Below, piece after piece: positions 16,610 through 26,091 of a stretch of 64,000 nucleotides of DNA. Both the position numbers and the translations under genes were made by a program. The notes beneath the pieces were generated by a model. That model ran no database searches. It had not been told where the DNA came from and saw only the letters and a program-made list of their open reading frames with translations. Position 1 is the stretch's first letter, and each line of letters begins with the position of its first letter. The stretch is from Aquimarina intermedia (GTDB lineage Bacteria; Bacteroidota; Bacteroidia; Flavobacteriales; Flavobacteriaceae): assembly GCF_008124785.1 (NCBI RefSeq), contig NZ_VNHU01000012.1, forward strand, positions 24,029-88,028, read 5' to 3'.

Positions 16610-17128
16610 TTAATTCCAATTTTCATTGAAATCCATCTCGTCATAATCATCAAGGTCAACAAAACCTTCTTCATCATCATAGGCATCATAGTCATCTTCA
16701 GGATCTGCTTTGAATTCTTTGTCCGGCGCTTGATCAGGTAGTTGGCCATGTACAAACATAACGTTAGGATACTCACGGCCGTTTTCAAACTCAGCTACTT
16801 CGGCCAGTTCTACCATAAACGTCCACATGCTCAAAAAGTCATAGATGTACAAAAGGCGGGGAGAAGATTCATAGACCACATCCTCTAATCTGGTTTCGGC
16901 CATTAGTCGTACGGGATTATTACCATCACTCATATCAAATAATGAGATTTCTTCCCCTTGAGACCATTGCTCATCACTTGTATAAAACGAAGCCATCTCA
17001 GTTCCATCAAAGCTAAACGATTGTGTAATAACATTGTGAAACTCCTCTAGGGTAGCTGTTTTTTCAATTTCGATGTCTCTAAACACATCCTCTTCGGTGT
17101 CCAGAATTATTCTAAAGCGATAAATCAT
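16610..17128 (-). CDS. pRiA4b ORF-3-like protein
   Basis: A 172-residue protein of the plasmid pRiA4b ORF-3 family. The family core is seen in YRFRIIL at the start, LEEFHNVITQSFSFDG, and LLYIYDFLSMWTF, where the family has the Y-x-Y-D-F-G-D-x-W motif. The last ~40 residues are extremely acidic (many Asp and Glu), typical of the Bacteroidota version. The family was first seen on plasmids and transposons, but here the gene lies in a conserved chromosomal neighbourhood with a clean promoter. Function unknown. Confidence 0.8.
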   Translation of the reverse strand: MIYRFRIILDTEEDVFRDIEIEKTATLEEFHNVITQSFSFDGTEMASFYTSDEQWSQGEEISLFDMSDGNNPVRLMAETRLEDVVYESSPRLLYIYDFLSMWTFMVELAEVAEFENGREYPNVMFVHGQLPDQAPDKEFKADPEDDYDAYDDEEGFVDLDDYDEMDFNENWN

Positions 17129-17149
17129 TTAAGCTGTTTTTTGAAGGAA

Positions 17150-17157
17150 CAAAGATA
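17150..17157 (-). promoter_or_regulatory. Promoter -7 box of the pRiA4b ORF-3-like gene
   Basis: TATCTTTG on the minus strand is a perfect TAnnTTTG box ending 21 bases before the ATG at 17128. Confidence 0.6.
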
Positions 17158-17195
17158 CAAACTAGTTTTTAGACTAGAGAGAAGTTTTGAGTCCA

Positions 17196-18266
17196 TTAAG
17201 AGGATGTTTGCAGCTTTTTTTGTCCAATAAAAATCCCCAGAAATATATAAAATTGAATTCCGAAAAGTAACGAAGATAAAACCAAATGCAGAGGTTGAGA
17301 TAAGAAAGGGAAATCAAAGTAATACATTAAAATTCCTGTAAATACTTCCAGTCCTATTACAACAAGCACCCAATTCAATTTTTGTAACCCAAGTTTTTTG
17401 ATTCTATTTTGGAGAAGTAGCCAAACATTCAAAATAACTATAAGAACAGAGAAAGAACGATGAACGTAAAACATGACTGTCGGCGGATTAAGCCACTCAG
17501 CTTTTGCGTATTCTCCCAGACGATCTATTTGTTCGTCAATATATTGACGTACCTGAGTACCCAGTATTACCTGAATCAGCGTAAGAGATAACGAAAAAAG
17601 AAAAAGTAATTTGAACGTTTTAGAGATCTTCAGCTTTTTAAAGGAACTTTTGGTTTGGAATAAAAGAAAAAGTAAGACGGCAAGAATTAAAAATGCCATC
17701 ACCATATGAATTGTTATTTTAAAAGGTAACAAGTTAGAATCTACTACAGTTTTTCCTAACCAGGATTGAAATAGCATAAAAAGGATCGTGATGGTTGCCA
17801 AAGCGGGAATCCATAAATTCTCTTTCCGGTAACGAAAAGAAAGGAAAAACATAAGTAAAATAGGTATTCCTGAAAGAACCGTAACAAGTCTGTTAATATA
17901 TTCGATCCAGGTGTGCCATACGTTAAACTTGGCATAATTATGTTTAGTATAAGGTTGCCAGTTTGTAGGTTCATAGACCTCACCAGAAATGAAATCTTTC
18001 TCAGCAATTCTTAATACATCGTTTTGTATAACAATCACACCTTTGTCATACGGATGATTCGCTTTCCATTGAATTTGCTCTGCATCGGTGGGTGGAATAT
18101 AGTATCCAAAACATTTAGGCCAATCTGGACATCCCATTCCGGATCCTGTCATACGTACTACAGCTCCGGCTATTATTATTAGATAAATCAGAATAACAGA
18201 CACGATTACCAGAGATCTGAATGTACGTTTACCACGAGTGGTACTATTCTTTTTACTATTTGGCAT
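17196..18266 (-). CDS. ctaA: Heme A synthase (CtaA/COX15 family)
   Basis: Oxidises the C8 methyl of heme O to heme A for aa3-type cytochrome oxidases, in the inner membrane. The 356-residue protein has eight predicted membrane segments. Conserved histidines appear in VWHTWIEYINR, TIHMVMAF, FYVHRSFS and QPLHLVLSS, as expected for the two heme sites. The first periplasmic loop carries CPDWPKC, the Cys pair common in this family. It opens with a basic cytoplasmic tail. The CCA-adding gene is 52 bases upstream on the same strand. Cytochrome oxidase genes are not in the window. Confidence 0.93.
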   Translation of the reverse strand: MPNSKKNSTTRGKRTFRSLVIVSVILIYLIIIAGAVVRMTGSGMGCPDWPKCFGYYIPPTDAEQIQWKANHPYDKGVIVIQNDVLRIAEKDFISGEVYEPTNWQPYTKHNYAKFNVWHTWIEYINRLVTVLSGIPILLMFFLSFRYRKENLWIPALATITILFMLFQSWLGKTVVDSNLLPFKITIHMVMAFLILAVLLFLLFQTKSSFKKLKISKTFKLLFLFSLSLTLIQVILGTQVRQYIDEQIDRLGEYAKAEWLNPPTVMFYVHRSFSVLIVILNVWLLLQNRIKKLGLQKLNWVLVVIGLEVFTGILMYYFDFPFLSQPLHLVLSSLLFGIQFYIFLGIFIGQKKLQTSS

Positions 18267-18318
18267 ACCCTTATATTTTATGATCGATTCTATACAAGTA
18301 CCTTTTATGATGCAAGCG

Positions 18319-19758
18319 CTATTGTTTTTTGAGGTCCGATGGCTTTAAGCCAAGCTTTTCACCAGCTCTAAGCATAAACTCATACGCAGCTTCATATTCA
18401 TTTGGAATTTCACCTTCCAGAATTGCTTCCTTTATTTTTTCTTTCAAAACCCCAATTTCTCTTGAAGGCTTAAGATTAAAAGTTTCCATAATTTCTTCAC
18501 CAGAAATAGGCGGTTGAAAATTACGTACATGATCTCGCTCTTCTACCTCGATCATTTTTTGACGTACCACTTTAAAATTATTATGATATTTTTTGAAGCG
18601 TTTAGGGTTTTTGGTAGTAATGTCTGCCTCGCAAAGGGTCATTAAATCATCTATATATTCTCCTGCATCAAAAATCAGACGACGTACCGCAGAATCGGTA
18701 ACATCACTAGCAATGACTATTGGACGAGAGCTCATTAATACCATTTTTTGGACAAATTTCATCTTGTCGTTCAGAGGCATTTTAAGTCTTTTAAAAAGTT
18801 TATAGACCATTTTTGAACCTACAAACTCATGTCCGTGAAATGTCCAGCCAGCTTTTTTTGTAAATCGTTTTGTGGGAGCCTTACCAATATCATGTAAGAG
18901 AGCAGCCCACCGTAACCAAAGGTTATCTGTATTTTCTGAAATATTATCAACAACCTCCAGGGTGTGATAAAAATTATCCTTATGACGCTGTCCTTCTACT
19001 TCGTCAATACCCTTTAGGGCCGTAAGCTCCGGTAATATATAATCTAATAAGCCTGTTTGTTCAAGGAGTAAAAAACCTATTGAAGGCTTGGGGCTAAGCA
19101 TAATTTTATGAAGCTCATCCACAATCCGTTCGCGTGTTATAATTTCAATACGGTCATTATTACTTTTGATAGCCTTAAGAGATGCTTCTTCAATCGTAAA
19201 GTTCAATTGACAAGCAAAACGTATTGCCCGCATCATACGCAGGGGATCATCAGAATAGGTAATAGTCGGATCGAGCGGCGTACGAATCAGTTTAGATTTC
19301 AGGTCTGCAAGTCCGTCAAAGGGATCTAGTAAAGCACCATAGTTTTTGCTGCTTAAGCTTAAAGCCAGTGCATTAATTGTAAAGTCTCTGCGGTTTTGAT
19401 CATCTTCAAGACTCCCGTTTTCTACGACAGGATTTCGACTATCTGCCTGATAAGACTCCTTACGAGCTCCTACAAATTCTACTTCAATATCCTGTGCACG
19501 AAGCATAGCTGTGCCATAAGTTTTGAAAATTTGAACTTTGGGGGAATTTGGTAAATTTTTTGAAACTTCTTTTGCTAAGGCGATACCGCTACCAATGGCT
19601 ACAATGTCAATATCCTTAACATCTCCCCGTTTTAAAAAAAAATCTCTTACAAATCCACCAATCACATAGCTATCTAAAGAAAGGTTTTGGGCGGCTTTTG
19701 AAACGGTTTCAAAAATGGGATGCGCCAAGGCATCCGTATAGTGTTTAATTTGCGACAT
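18319..19758 (-). CDS. CCA tRNA nucleotidyltransferase / poly(A) polymerase family with HD domain
   Basis: A 479-residue class II nucleotidyltransferase. The head has the GG motif (VIGGFVRD, near residue 32) with DID metal ligands at 49-51, [11 protein letters not shown], and [12 protein letters not shown] for nucleotide choice. It is followed by an HD phosphohydrolase-like domain ([11 protein letters not shown]) and a helical tail. It most likely adds or repairs the CCA end of tRNA; poly(A) polymerase is a less likely reading, as the two are hard to tell apart by sequence. The TsaC gene lies 8 bases upstream, giving a small tRNA-maturation pair. Confidence 0.88.
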   Translation of the reverse strand: MSQIKHYTDALAHPIFETVSKAAQNLSLDSYVIGGFVRDFFLKRGDVKDIDIVAIGSGIALAKEVSKNLPNSPKVQIFKTYGTAMLRAQDIEVEFVGARKESYQADSRNPVVENGSLEDDQNRRDFTINALALSLSSKNYGALLDPFDGLADLKSKLIRTPLDPTITYSDDPLRMMRAIRFACQLNFTIEEASLKAIKSNNDRIEIITRERIVDELHKIMLSPKPSIGFLLLEQTGLLDYILPELTALKGIDEVEGQRHKDNFYHTLEVVDNISENTDNLWLRWAALLHDIGKAPTKRFTKKAGWTFHGHEFVGSKMVYKLFKRLKMPLNDKMKFVQKMVLMSSRPIVIASDVTDSAVRRLIFDAGEYIDDLMTLCEADITTKNPKRFKKYHNNFKVVRQKMIEVEERDHVRNFQPPISGEEIMETFNLKPSREIGVLKEKIKEAILEGEIPNEYEAAYEFMLRAGEKLGLKPSDLKKQ

Positions 19759-19766
19759 GAATCAAT

Positions 19767-20336
19767 TTACTTCCTGATAATTTTTACCGTACTATCACCG
19801 CCAATCTTAATAATAGCAGATGGTTTGGTATTTTTATTCTGAAGTGGCAAATTTACGATATAGTCTACGCCTTCCAAAATCTCTTTTGATATTTCTTCAA
19901 AACGCATGGGGGTAGCTTTTCCGCTAATATTTGCAGATGTCGATACTATGGGACGCTTAAATTTTTTAATTAATTTTCCGCAAAAAGGATCTCTAACGAC
20001 ACGTATTCCCAAGGAATTATCATCACTAATCAAATTTTCGGCAACTCTTAATGGTCTGTCATAGATGATCGTAGTTGCCTTTTTTGCGTATTTTAAAATA
20101 TCATAGGCAACTTCTGGAACTTCTTCAACGTATTGTTGTAACATCTTGAAGTCGCTTACTAAACAAATAAGTGCTTTACTCTCAATTCTGTTTTTAAGCG
20201 CAAATACTTTATCAACAGCCTCTGCATTGGTGGCATCACATCCAATTCCCCAAACGGTGTCGGTAGGGTAGAGGATTAAACCTCCTTTTTTGAGCACAGT
20301 TAAGGCTTGTGCTGTTTCTCCTCGTTGCTTATCCAT
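19767..20336 (-). CDS. tsaC: L-threonylcarbamoyladenylate synthase (Sua5/YrdC/TsaC)
   Basis: Makes threonylcarbamoyl-AMP from threonine, bicarbonate and ATP, the first step of the t6A37 modification of ANN-decoding tRNAs. At 189 residues it is the short YrdC/TsaC form without a Sua5 C-terminal domain. The motif LILYPTDTVWGIGCDATN and the substrate-cavity segments SKALICLV and RPIVSTSANISG are present. Its first 8 bases overlap the end of the upstream glycosyltransferase gene, and the CCA enzyme gene follows after 8 bases, so it is embedded in an operon. Confidence 0.92.
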   Translation of the reverse strand: MDKQRGETAQALTVLKKGGLILYPTDTVWGIGCDATNAEAVDKVFALKNRIESKALICLVSDFKMLQQYVEEVPEVAYDILKYAKKATTIIYDRPLRVAENLISDDNSLGIRVVRDPFCGKLIKKFKRPIVSTSANISGKATPMRFEEISKEILEGVDYIVNLPLQNKNTKPSAIIKIGGDSTVKIIRK

Positions 20337-21438
20337 CTTGTAAAATGTTTTTATAGACCTGTAAAGTTTGTAAGGCCATATTTTTGGTGGTAAAGTTATT
20401 TATAAGTTTTAGATATCCATTTTCTTTGAACTTATGTTGTAACTCCTTGTTGTCACTTAAATTTAATATATGTTGAGAAAGCTGTTCTGGTTCATGCATT
20501 GGACTAAGAAAACCATTATGATTATTCTCTATAACTTCTGGAATACCTCCAACGTCCGTACTTACAACGGGTGTTTTATGGTACAAAGACTCATAGATCA
20601 CTTGCGGTATACCTTCACTTTGAGAGGTGATTAAACTAATATCAAATTGCGGAATGTAGTTGGAGGCATTGGGAGTGTAACCCAGAAAAACCATATGTTT
20701 TTCCAAATTTAACTCTTTCATTCGGTGTATTAAATCCTCCGTTCTGTCTGTAAAAGTACCAATTTGAATAAAGAAAAAATCTTTTTTATGGTTTTTGTTA
20801 ATAATTTGATCTGCAACATCGATCCAGGTATCCAAGTGTTTAGCACGGATATGGTTTGCAATATTTCCTATGATTTTTACCGCTGGTAGGATAGTATATT
20901 TTTCTCTTAACAAAAAAGGAGTTTGATTACTTTTTGATTGCAGATTAGTTCCGTGATATATGGTTATAAGTTTGCTTTTATCTTCGATGCCTTTCGAAGC
21001 AATCTTTTTTGTTTCTTCTGAGACGCAAAGAACCTTTTTAATTTTTGGATAATTATATTTGAAAAGCGTTTTTTTTCTTTGTTTTATAGGAAATGATGTT
21101 TTTTTGCTAAATACAAAAGGAGGTAGTTTGTAGAACTTATCTGCTAATATCGCAAGTAATATTGCGCTGGGGTCGTGGATGTGTATGATATCGATAGCCT
21201 CTCTTTTACATGTTTGACCTAACTTTATAAAAAAACGAGGGTCAAATTTAGGCAGGAGTATAGCGGTTATATAGTTTAGATTAGACTGCTTTAGCCGCCT
21301 ATGAAATGCACCATTTTTAACACAAAAAATTACGTTGTAAATTTCCGGATTAGAAACGGCTAACTCAGAACATAAGTTTTCGATATGGTTCTCTCCGCCA
21401 CCCCAATTTTTAACTGCAGATAAATGTAATATACGCAT
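20329..21438 (-). CDS. Glycosyltransferase family 4 (GT-B fold)
   Basis: A 369-residue retaining GT-B glycosyltransferase. The N-terminal Rossmann domain opens RILHLSAVKNWGGGENH, and the C-terminal domain carries the nucleotide-sugar site with the E-x7-E motif in SEGIPQVIYESLYHKTP followed by DVGGIPEVI. No membrane segments. It lies 1 base after the GT2 gene and overlaps tsaC by 8 bases. With the nearby glycosyltransferases it probably builds a surface glycan or LPS core; donor and acceptor sugars cannot be told. Confidence 0.88.
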   Translation of the reverse strand: MRILHLSAVKNWGGGENHIENLCSELAVSNPEIYNVIFCVKNGAFHRRLKQSNLNYITAILLPKFDPRFFIKLGQTCKREAIDIIHIHDPSAILLAILADKFYKLPPFVFSKKTSFPIKQRKKTLFKYNYPKIKKVLCVSEETKKIASKGIEDKSKLITIYHGTNLQSKSNQTPFLLREKYTILPAVKIIGNIANHIRAKHLDTWIDVADQIINKNHKKDFFFIQIGTFTDRTEDLIHRMKELNLEKHMVFLGYTPNASNYIPQFDISLITSQSEGIPQVIYESLYHKTPVVSTDVGGIPEVIENNHNGFLSPMHEPEQLSQHILNLSDNKELQHKFKENGYLKLINNFTTKNMALQTLQVYKNILQDG

Positions 21439-21439
21439 A

Positions 21440-22372
21440 TTATTTTTTTAAAAGAATTTGACGGTGCTTCAGTGATTCGGTTAATGGTGCTCCTTTAGCA
21501 AACAAGATGAAAAGTTTAAAATTTTTAGGAGAAAAAAATGATTTAACTAGGAATTTTAGCGTCAACCAAATTCTCAATACTAAATAGGCTACATATCCTG
21601 AATTTTTTTTCAAAACGTAAAGCAAAGAAATTTTAAGTTCTTTTTTGATCGCTAAGCTTTTTGAAGTACTTTGACCTTTGAAGTGCGTAAAACGTGCTTC
21701 AGGCACTAAATATGATGCCCATCTTTCATCATCTTTAGAGATACGATAGCATAGATCTGTTTCTTCATAATATAAAAATATATTGGTATCAAATCCTCCA
21801 ACTTTATCGAAGCATACTGCATTAGCAACCAAGAAAGAGCCAGGCACGCTTTGGACTTTTATGGGTGTATCATATATTTTTCTCCGCTTTGGATATTTGT
21901 TCGGATTTAGTCTTTCCAAAATCTTCCTTCCAAAAAGTTCTCTTCGTAAACTTAAAAAATGATCAAATGATTTTTGTACTTCATTATGTTCATTATATTG
22001 TTGGGGACAACAAACCGCTGCATCTGGTGTATCCTCTAAAAAATTATAAACTATTGATAAGCAATCATTTTTCAAAAGAGTATCATTGTTTATAAATGCA
22101 TAATATTTTGCCGTTGCATGTTGAATACCAAGCATATTACCTCCTCCAAAGCCAGTATTGATTCTACTGCGAATTAAGGTAATAGAGGGCAAATTCAAAT
22201 TTTGAATTTTCTTCTTTATACTTATATAATCTTCATAAGTAGAGGCGTTATCCACAACTATAATTTGGATTTTGAGTTTTGAAGATGTCTGATCAAGAAT
22301 TGAATCGATACAGTTGATAGTGAAAGTAGAAGAATTGTAGTTGACTAATATTGCTGAAACGTCATACATCAT
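21440..22372 (-). CDS. Glycosyltransferase family 2
   Basis: A GT-A glycosyltransferase of about 310 residues resembling rhamnosyltransferase-type GT2 enzymes. VSAILVNYNSS opens the nucleotide-binding fold, FINNDT supplies the metal-site acidic residue, and FLYYEETDLCYR is the conserved acceptor/base segment. The C-terminal part is basic and hydrophobic and may touch the membrane. The frame is open to 22432, but a perfect promoter lies at 22393-22400, so translation starts at the tandem ATGs at 22372 or 22369. It is first in an operon with the GT4 gene, tsaC and the CCA enzyme gene. Confidence 0.88.
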   Translation of the reverse strand: MMYDVSAILVNYNSSTFTINCIDSILDQTSSKLKIQIIVVDNASTYEDYISIKKKIQNLNLPSITLIRSRINTGFGGGNMLGIQHATAKYYAFINNDTLLKNDCLSIVYNFLEDTPDAAVCCPQQYNEHNEVQKSFDHFLSLRRELFGRKILERLNPNKYPKRRKIYDTPIKVQSVPGSFLVANAVCFDKVGGFDTNIFLYYEETDLCYRISKDDERWASYLVPEARFTHFKGQSTSKSLAIKKELKISLLYVLKKNSGYVAYLVLRIWLTLKFLVKSFFSPKNFKLFILFAKGAPLTESLKHRQILLKK

Positions 22373-22392
22373 AATGAGTAAGTATAAGATGT

Positions 22393-22423
22393 CAAAAGTA
22401 TAGTTTGTTGTTAAGTTTAACAA
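22393..22423 (-). promoter_or_regulatory. Promoter of the GT2-GT4-tsaC operon
   Basis: On the minus strand TTG (22423-22421), 20 bases, then a perfect -7 box TACTTTTG (22400-22393), 20 bases before the ATG at 22372. It is back to back with the promoter at 22448 facing the other way. Confidence 0.7.
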
Positions 22424-22447
22424 ATTAAACACTATCGATTAATAGCT

Positions 22448-22455
22448 TATATTTG
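22448..22455 (+). promoter_or_regulatory. Promoter -7 box of the methyltransferase-kinase operon
   Basis: TATATTTG is a perfect TAnnTTTG box 60 bases before the ATG at 22516. It forms a divergent promoter pair with 22393-22423. Confidence 0.6.
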
Positions 22456-22515
22456 CTTCAATTCAGTATAGATTAAGATGGAATCATCAAGAGGTTTCAT
22501 ATAATAACTAACAGA

Positions 22516-23172
22516 ATGGATTACGAGAATAAACCGAACGGATATTACGACAATATTCGATATGAAATGATAAAATATCTGCCTAAGGAGCCTAAACGAA
22601 TTATTGATATAGGTTGCGGAAACGGGGCGTATGCAGAGGTTTTGAAACAACAGACCGGAGCAGAGGTCTGGGGAATTGAATATGTGGATAAAGAGGCTAC
22701 TGTAGCAGCAACAAAGTTAGATAAGGTTTTTTCGGGAAGATGCGAGGACTATTTGGATGAATTGCCCAATTCATATTTTGATGCTATTTATTTTAATGAT
22801 GTTTTAGAACATTTAGTAGATCCCGATATGGTTCTTGATAAAATTAAATACAAGCTGGCACCTAATGGTGTTTTAATTAGCTCAATTCCGAATGTTAGGT
22901 ATCACAATACTTTTTTGAGAGTTCTTGTTCAAAAAGATTGGCGCTATGAAGATTTTGGGGTTATGGATCGTACTCACTTACGTTTTTTTACCAAAAAAAG
23001 TATCAAAAGAATGTATGAAGATTTAGATTACACAGTAATGATTCATGAGGGGATTAATCGTAGTAGATCTATAAAGCCTTATCTCTATAATATACTGACG
23101 TTATTTACACAGCTAGACATTCGATACCCTCAGTATGCTTCAGTTGTTAAATTTAATAAAGAAAGTTTTTAA
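22516..23172 (+). CDS. Class I SAM-dependent methyltransferase
   Basis: A 218-residue methyltransferase with motif I IIDIGCGNGAYAEVL (residues 29-43), the acidic post-I residue in EYVD, and FDAIYFNDVLEHL as motif IV. This is the UbiG/Methyltransf_11-23 type. It has no membrane segments. The next gene, a WaaP-like kinase, follows after 3 bases, so the pair is translationally coupled. In this glycan locus it probably methylates a sugar or lipid-linked glycan, but a small-molecule substrate is not excluded. Confidence 0.87.
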   Translation: MDYENKPNGYYDNIRYEMIKYLPKEPKRIIDIGCGNGAYAEVLKQQTGAEVWGIEYVDKEATVAATKLDKVFSGRCEDYLDELPNSYFDAIYFNDVLEHLVDPDMVLDKIKYKLAPNGVLISSIPNVRYHNTFLRVLVQKDWRYEDFGVMDRTHLRFFTKKSIKRMYEDLDYTVMIHEGINRSRSIKPYLYNILTLFTQLDIRYPQYASVVKFNKESF

Positions 23173-23175
23173 AGC

Positions 23176-23973
23176 ATGCAAAACAAGTTTGTCATACATT
23201 CCGATTATATAAAGATCCAACCAAAATTGAAAGAAATAATAGTCAATTTTGATGAGTATAAAGAAGTTTTAGGAGAAGGAGATCGTAATGTGATAAAAAT
23301 TATTGAGATAGAAGACAATAATTACGTCATTAAATCCTTTAAAATACCTAATCTGTTAAATCAGATTGTCTACCGTTTTTTTAGAAAATCAAAGGCGGAA
23401 CGATCGTATGCATACGCAAATGAGCTTTTGCAGTTGGGAATAGAAACACCATACCCAGTTGCCTATAAATTGTGCGTCACCTCATTTTTGTTCAAGAAAA
23501 GTTTTTATGTCTGCGAGTTGGTTGACAGCGATCTTACTTTTAGAGAATTAACCACAGATTTTAGTATTCCTGATCATGAAGCTATTCTTAGAGCATTTAC
23601 TAGGTTCACATTTAAGCTTCATGAGAATGGAGTAAATTTTTTGGATCACTCTCCCGGTAACACCTTGATTAAACGAAAAAAAGACGGATATGCGTTTTAC
23701 TTGGTAGATCTTAACCGTATGGAGTTCGGGAAAATGGATTTTGAGGATAGAATTAAAAACTTCGCTAAGTTGACTATTCATAAAGCTATGATACGAGTAA
23801 TGAGTGAAGAATACGCACGGTGTTCTGGACAAGATCAGGATCAAATCTTTAATTTGATGTGGAAGTATACTAAGGAGTTCCAACATCGTTTCTACCGTAA
23901 AATTAGATTTAAAAAGCGTATATTTTTTTGGAAACAAAAGTATAAAAATAGAGTTTCAGATAGTCCTATATAA
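23176..23973 (+). CDS. Lipopolysaccharide kinase (Kdo/WaaP-InaA) family protein
   Basis: A 265-residue protein-kinase-fold enzyme of the Kdo/WaaP group. Lys53 (YVIKSF) fits the beta-3 ATP lysine and Glu75 the helix-C acid. NFLDHSPGN supplies catalytic Asp157 and Asn162, and VDLNR supplies the metal-binding Asp178. The C-terminus is strongly basic. Relatives phosphorylate Kdo or heptose in LPS. Gene order (methyltransferase 3 bases upstream, glycosyltransferase about 95 bases downstream) supports a role in modifying the inner core or lipid-A-proximal sugars. Confidence 0.83.
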   Translation: MQNKFVIHSDYIKIQPKLKEIIVNFDEYKEVLGEGDRNVIKIIEIEDNNYVIKSFKIPNLLNQIVYRFFRKSKAERSYAYANELLQLGIETPYPVAYKLCVTSFLFKKSFYVCELVDSDLTFRELTTDFSIPDHEAILRAFTRFTFKLHENGVNFLDHSPGNTLIKRKKDGYAFYLVDLNRMEFGKMDFEDRIKNFAKLTIHKAMIRVMSEEYARCSGQDQDQIFNLMWKYTKEFQHRFYRKIRFKKRIFFWKQKYKNRVSDSPI

Positions 23974-24067
23974 TTTAATGAAGTTGTTTTCATAAGGTTT
24001 TAGTTTTTACAAATGTTAAATTCTGTTTGTAGTATTAAATGCAAACAAAGAAGTCTACCATATAGAT

Positions 24068-25090
24068 ATGTCGAAAAGAAGTGATCTCAAAGAGCAATTG
24101 TATTTTTTATTGTTTCATAAATGGAAATATATCATCGTTATATTACAATCTAGATTTTATAAGAATTCCATTAAAAAGTTAGTGGATAAAGTTGTTTTTG
24201 TTGCAAGAGAAAAGGATAAAGGTTGGATTTTTGGAGCTAAAGTAAGAAGATTGTCGAGATACTCTTCGTTGAATGCCCAACCCTATTACCACAACCAATT
24301 GAAGAAGTTACCCCTAGCTGATGGATATTATTATATCTATCATAATTATTTTTGCCGCTGTTTGCGAAGTACACCTAGTATTTGGAGAAAGAAAAACATC
24401 GTAATGTTTACGCATCCTACCTGGACTAAAAAATATTCAAAGACACATGTGATATGGTGCCTGAACAAGGCTGATTATATTATTTGTCTGAATTCCACGA
24501 TTAAAGAATATTTGATAAATAACGGTGTGAAACCTGATAAATTAAAAGTCATCCATATAGCTACGTCATCAAAATTCTTTTCTAGGCATGAAAGAGGCGG
24601 AGGAGGTGTTGGATTTTGTTCTCATTTTAGTGCTAGAAAAAATCCTGACTTAGTATTTGATTTAGTTAAAAATATGCCTGAGAGAGCGTTCTATTTAATT
24701 GGAGATAGTTGGGAACTTTATGAAAGGTTTGATGAACTTTCTCAATTGCCAAATTTTACATACTACAATAACGCGCCCTACGAGACTTATCCGGATTTAT
24801 ACAATAAAATAGATGTTTTTGTTTCTCCATCTTTATTAGAGGGCGGGCCGGTACCTGTTTTAGAAGCTATGATGTCAAATTGTGTGCCGGTTGCTTCAAA
24901 AACAGGGTTTTGTCCTGACATTATTACGCACGGACAAAATGGTTTCTTGTTTGAAATAGATGCGGATTATCAAGAAGTTGTAAAATTGATAGAAAAAGCT
25001 TTCCTGTGTAAAACGGAAATAAGAGAAACTGTTCTTCAATATACTTGGGAAAATTGCGCAAAAAAAATAGATAATTTATTCTTGAATTAG
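24068..25090 (+). CDS. Glycosyltransferase family 4-like protein
   Basis: A 340-residue GT-B protein. The C-terminal half has the donor-site motif SPSLLEGGPVPVLEAMMSN followed by TGFCPDII, as in GT4 enzymes. GVGFCSHFSARKNPDL opens that domain, though the usual Gly-rich entry is partly replaced. The N-terminal half is basic and diverged, with FTHPTWTKKY. It may continue the transcript of the methyltransferase-kinase pair; I saw no convincing promoter in the 94-base gap. It is convergent with the GT2 gene at 25235. Confidence 0.82.
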   Translation: MSKRSDLKEQLYFLLFHKWKYIIVILQSRFYKNSIKKLVDKVVFVAREKDKGWIFGAKVRRLSRYSSLNAQPYYHNQLKKLPLADGYYYIYHNYFCRCLRSTPSIWRKKNIVMFTHPTWTKKYSKTHVIWCLNKADYIICLNSTIKEYLINNGVKPDKLKVIHIATSSKFFSRHERGGGGVGFCSHFSARKNPDLVFDLVKNMPERAFYLIGDSWELYERFDELSQLPNFTYYNNAPYETYPDLYNKIDVFVSPSLLEGGPVPVLEAMMSNCVPVASKTGFCPDIITHGQNGFLFEIDADYQEVVKLIEKAFLCKTEIRETVLQYTWENCAKKIDNLFLN

Positions 25091-25234
25091 TTGTGAAACT
25101 TACTTCATGAGATAAATTCACTTCGAATTTTTTTAAGCTCTCTTTCAGTAATTAGAAAATAGTATAGGTATTACACACTCATAGCACAAGTTGATTGTAT
25201 TCAGAAGGTCACTGTTCAGATACAGATGCTTCTT

Positions 25235-26002
25235 TTAAGTGTTTTTTTTATTCAATTCTCGTAGTTTCAAATATTTTAAAAATGTTAGATTGGCAGTTTG
25301 TGAACAGATAACAAAGCCATTGATTCCATCCAAAAAACCCAATCGCCAAACATAAGATTTTAAAAATGCCCATGATGGATTAAAAAACAGCTTCCAAAGT
25401 GAGGATTTTTTTCCTAATTCATGGTAAGAATGTGCTGAAATTGTAGAGAATTTTTCGATCTGTTGATTAAACGCGCTATAGGTTGGATAGTTCCAATGTA
25501 GGATATCTCCCTTCAGCTTAGCGCTATTTTTTGGATTGTAGAGTTTGTAAGAATCATGGGGATTAATACCCTTCCATTCTCCTTTACCTTTTACAAAAGC
25601 CCGCAATTTTCTATCGGGATACCAATCAGAGTGATTAATCCATTGTCCACAAAAATTATTATAGCGATTCATGTAGTACCCGTCATGAACCCAATTTGAC
25701 TTCAATGCAATTATCGTTTCTTGCAGTTCTTCAGAGAGCGCTTCATCACCATCCAAAGAGATGATATGATCATAAGACGCTTGAGAGATGACAAAATTCT
25801 TTTGTTCTTTGTATCCTAGAAATTGTTGCTTAATAAATTTGACATCATATTGGTTGCAAATTTCCTCAGTTCTATCGGTTGAAAAAGAATCTACAACTAC
25901 AATTTCATCTACAACTCCTTGTAGTGATTTGAGACAGGTCTCAATCTTACGTTCTTCATTATATGTTATAATAACTCCAGAGAGTTTTACAGTATTTTGC
26001 AT
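25235..26002 (-). CDS. Glycosyltransferase family 2, WaaE/KdtX-like
   Basis: A 255-residue GT-A glycosyltransferase of the WaaE-like group that adds glucose or a similar sugar to the LPS inner core. It has LSGVIITYNEERKIETCL, VVDSFSTDRTEEI, the DxD-type SLDGDEALS, WYPDRKLR and GEWKG(I)NPHD, all typical of this subfamily, and a hydrophobic C-terminal segment that may sit on the membrane. It lies 89 bases from the GT9 gene upstream on the same strand. Exact sugar unknown. Confidence 0.87.
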   Translation of the reverse strand: MQNTVKLSGVIITYNEERKIETCLKSLQGVVDEIVVVDSFSTDRTEEICNQYDVKFIKQQFLGYKEQKNFVISQASYDHIISLDGDEALSEELQETIIALKSNWVHDGYYMNRYNNFCGQWINHSDWYPDRKLRAFVKGKGEWKGINPHDSYKLYNPKNSAKLKGDILHWNYPTYSAFNQQIEKFSTISAHSYHELGKKSSLWKLFFNPSWAFLKSYVWRLGFLDGINGFVICSQTANLTFLKYLKLRELNKKNT

Positions 26003-26091
26003 AATTTTATTAGGTTGTAATGAGCAAATAAAAATTAAATGAAGCCTTCAACTTTTGAATAGACCAAAATTTAAAGCTTACTACATTATGA

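Noticed and set aside
25091..25234. Possible terminator between two convergent glycosyltransferase genes
   Set aside because: T-rich stretches exist, but I found no stable stem with a T tract.
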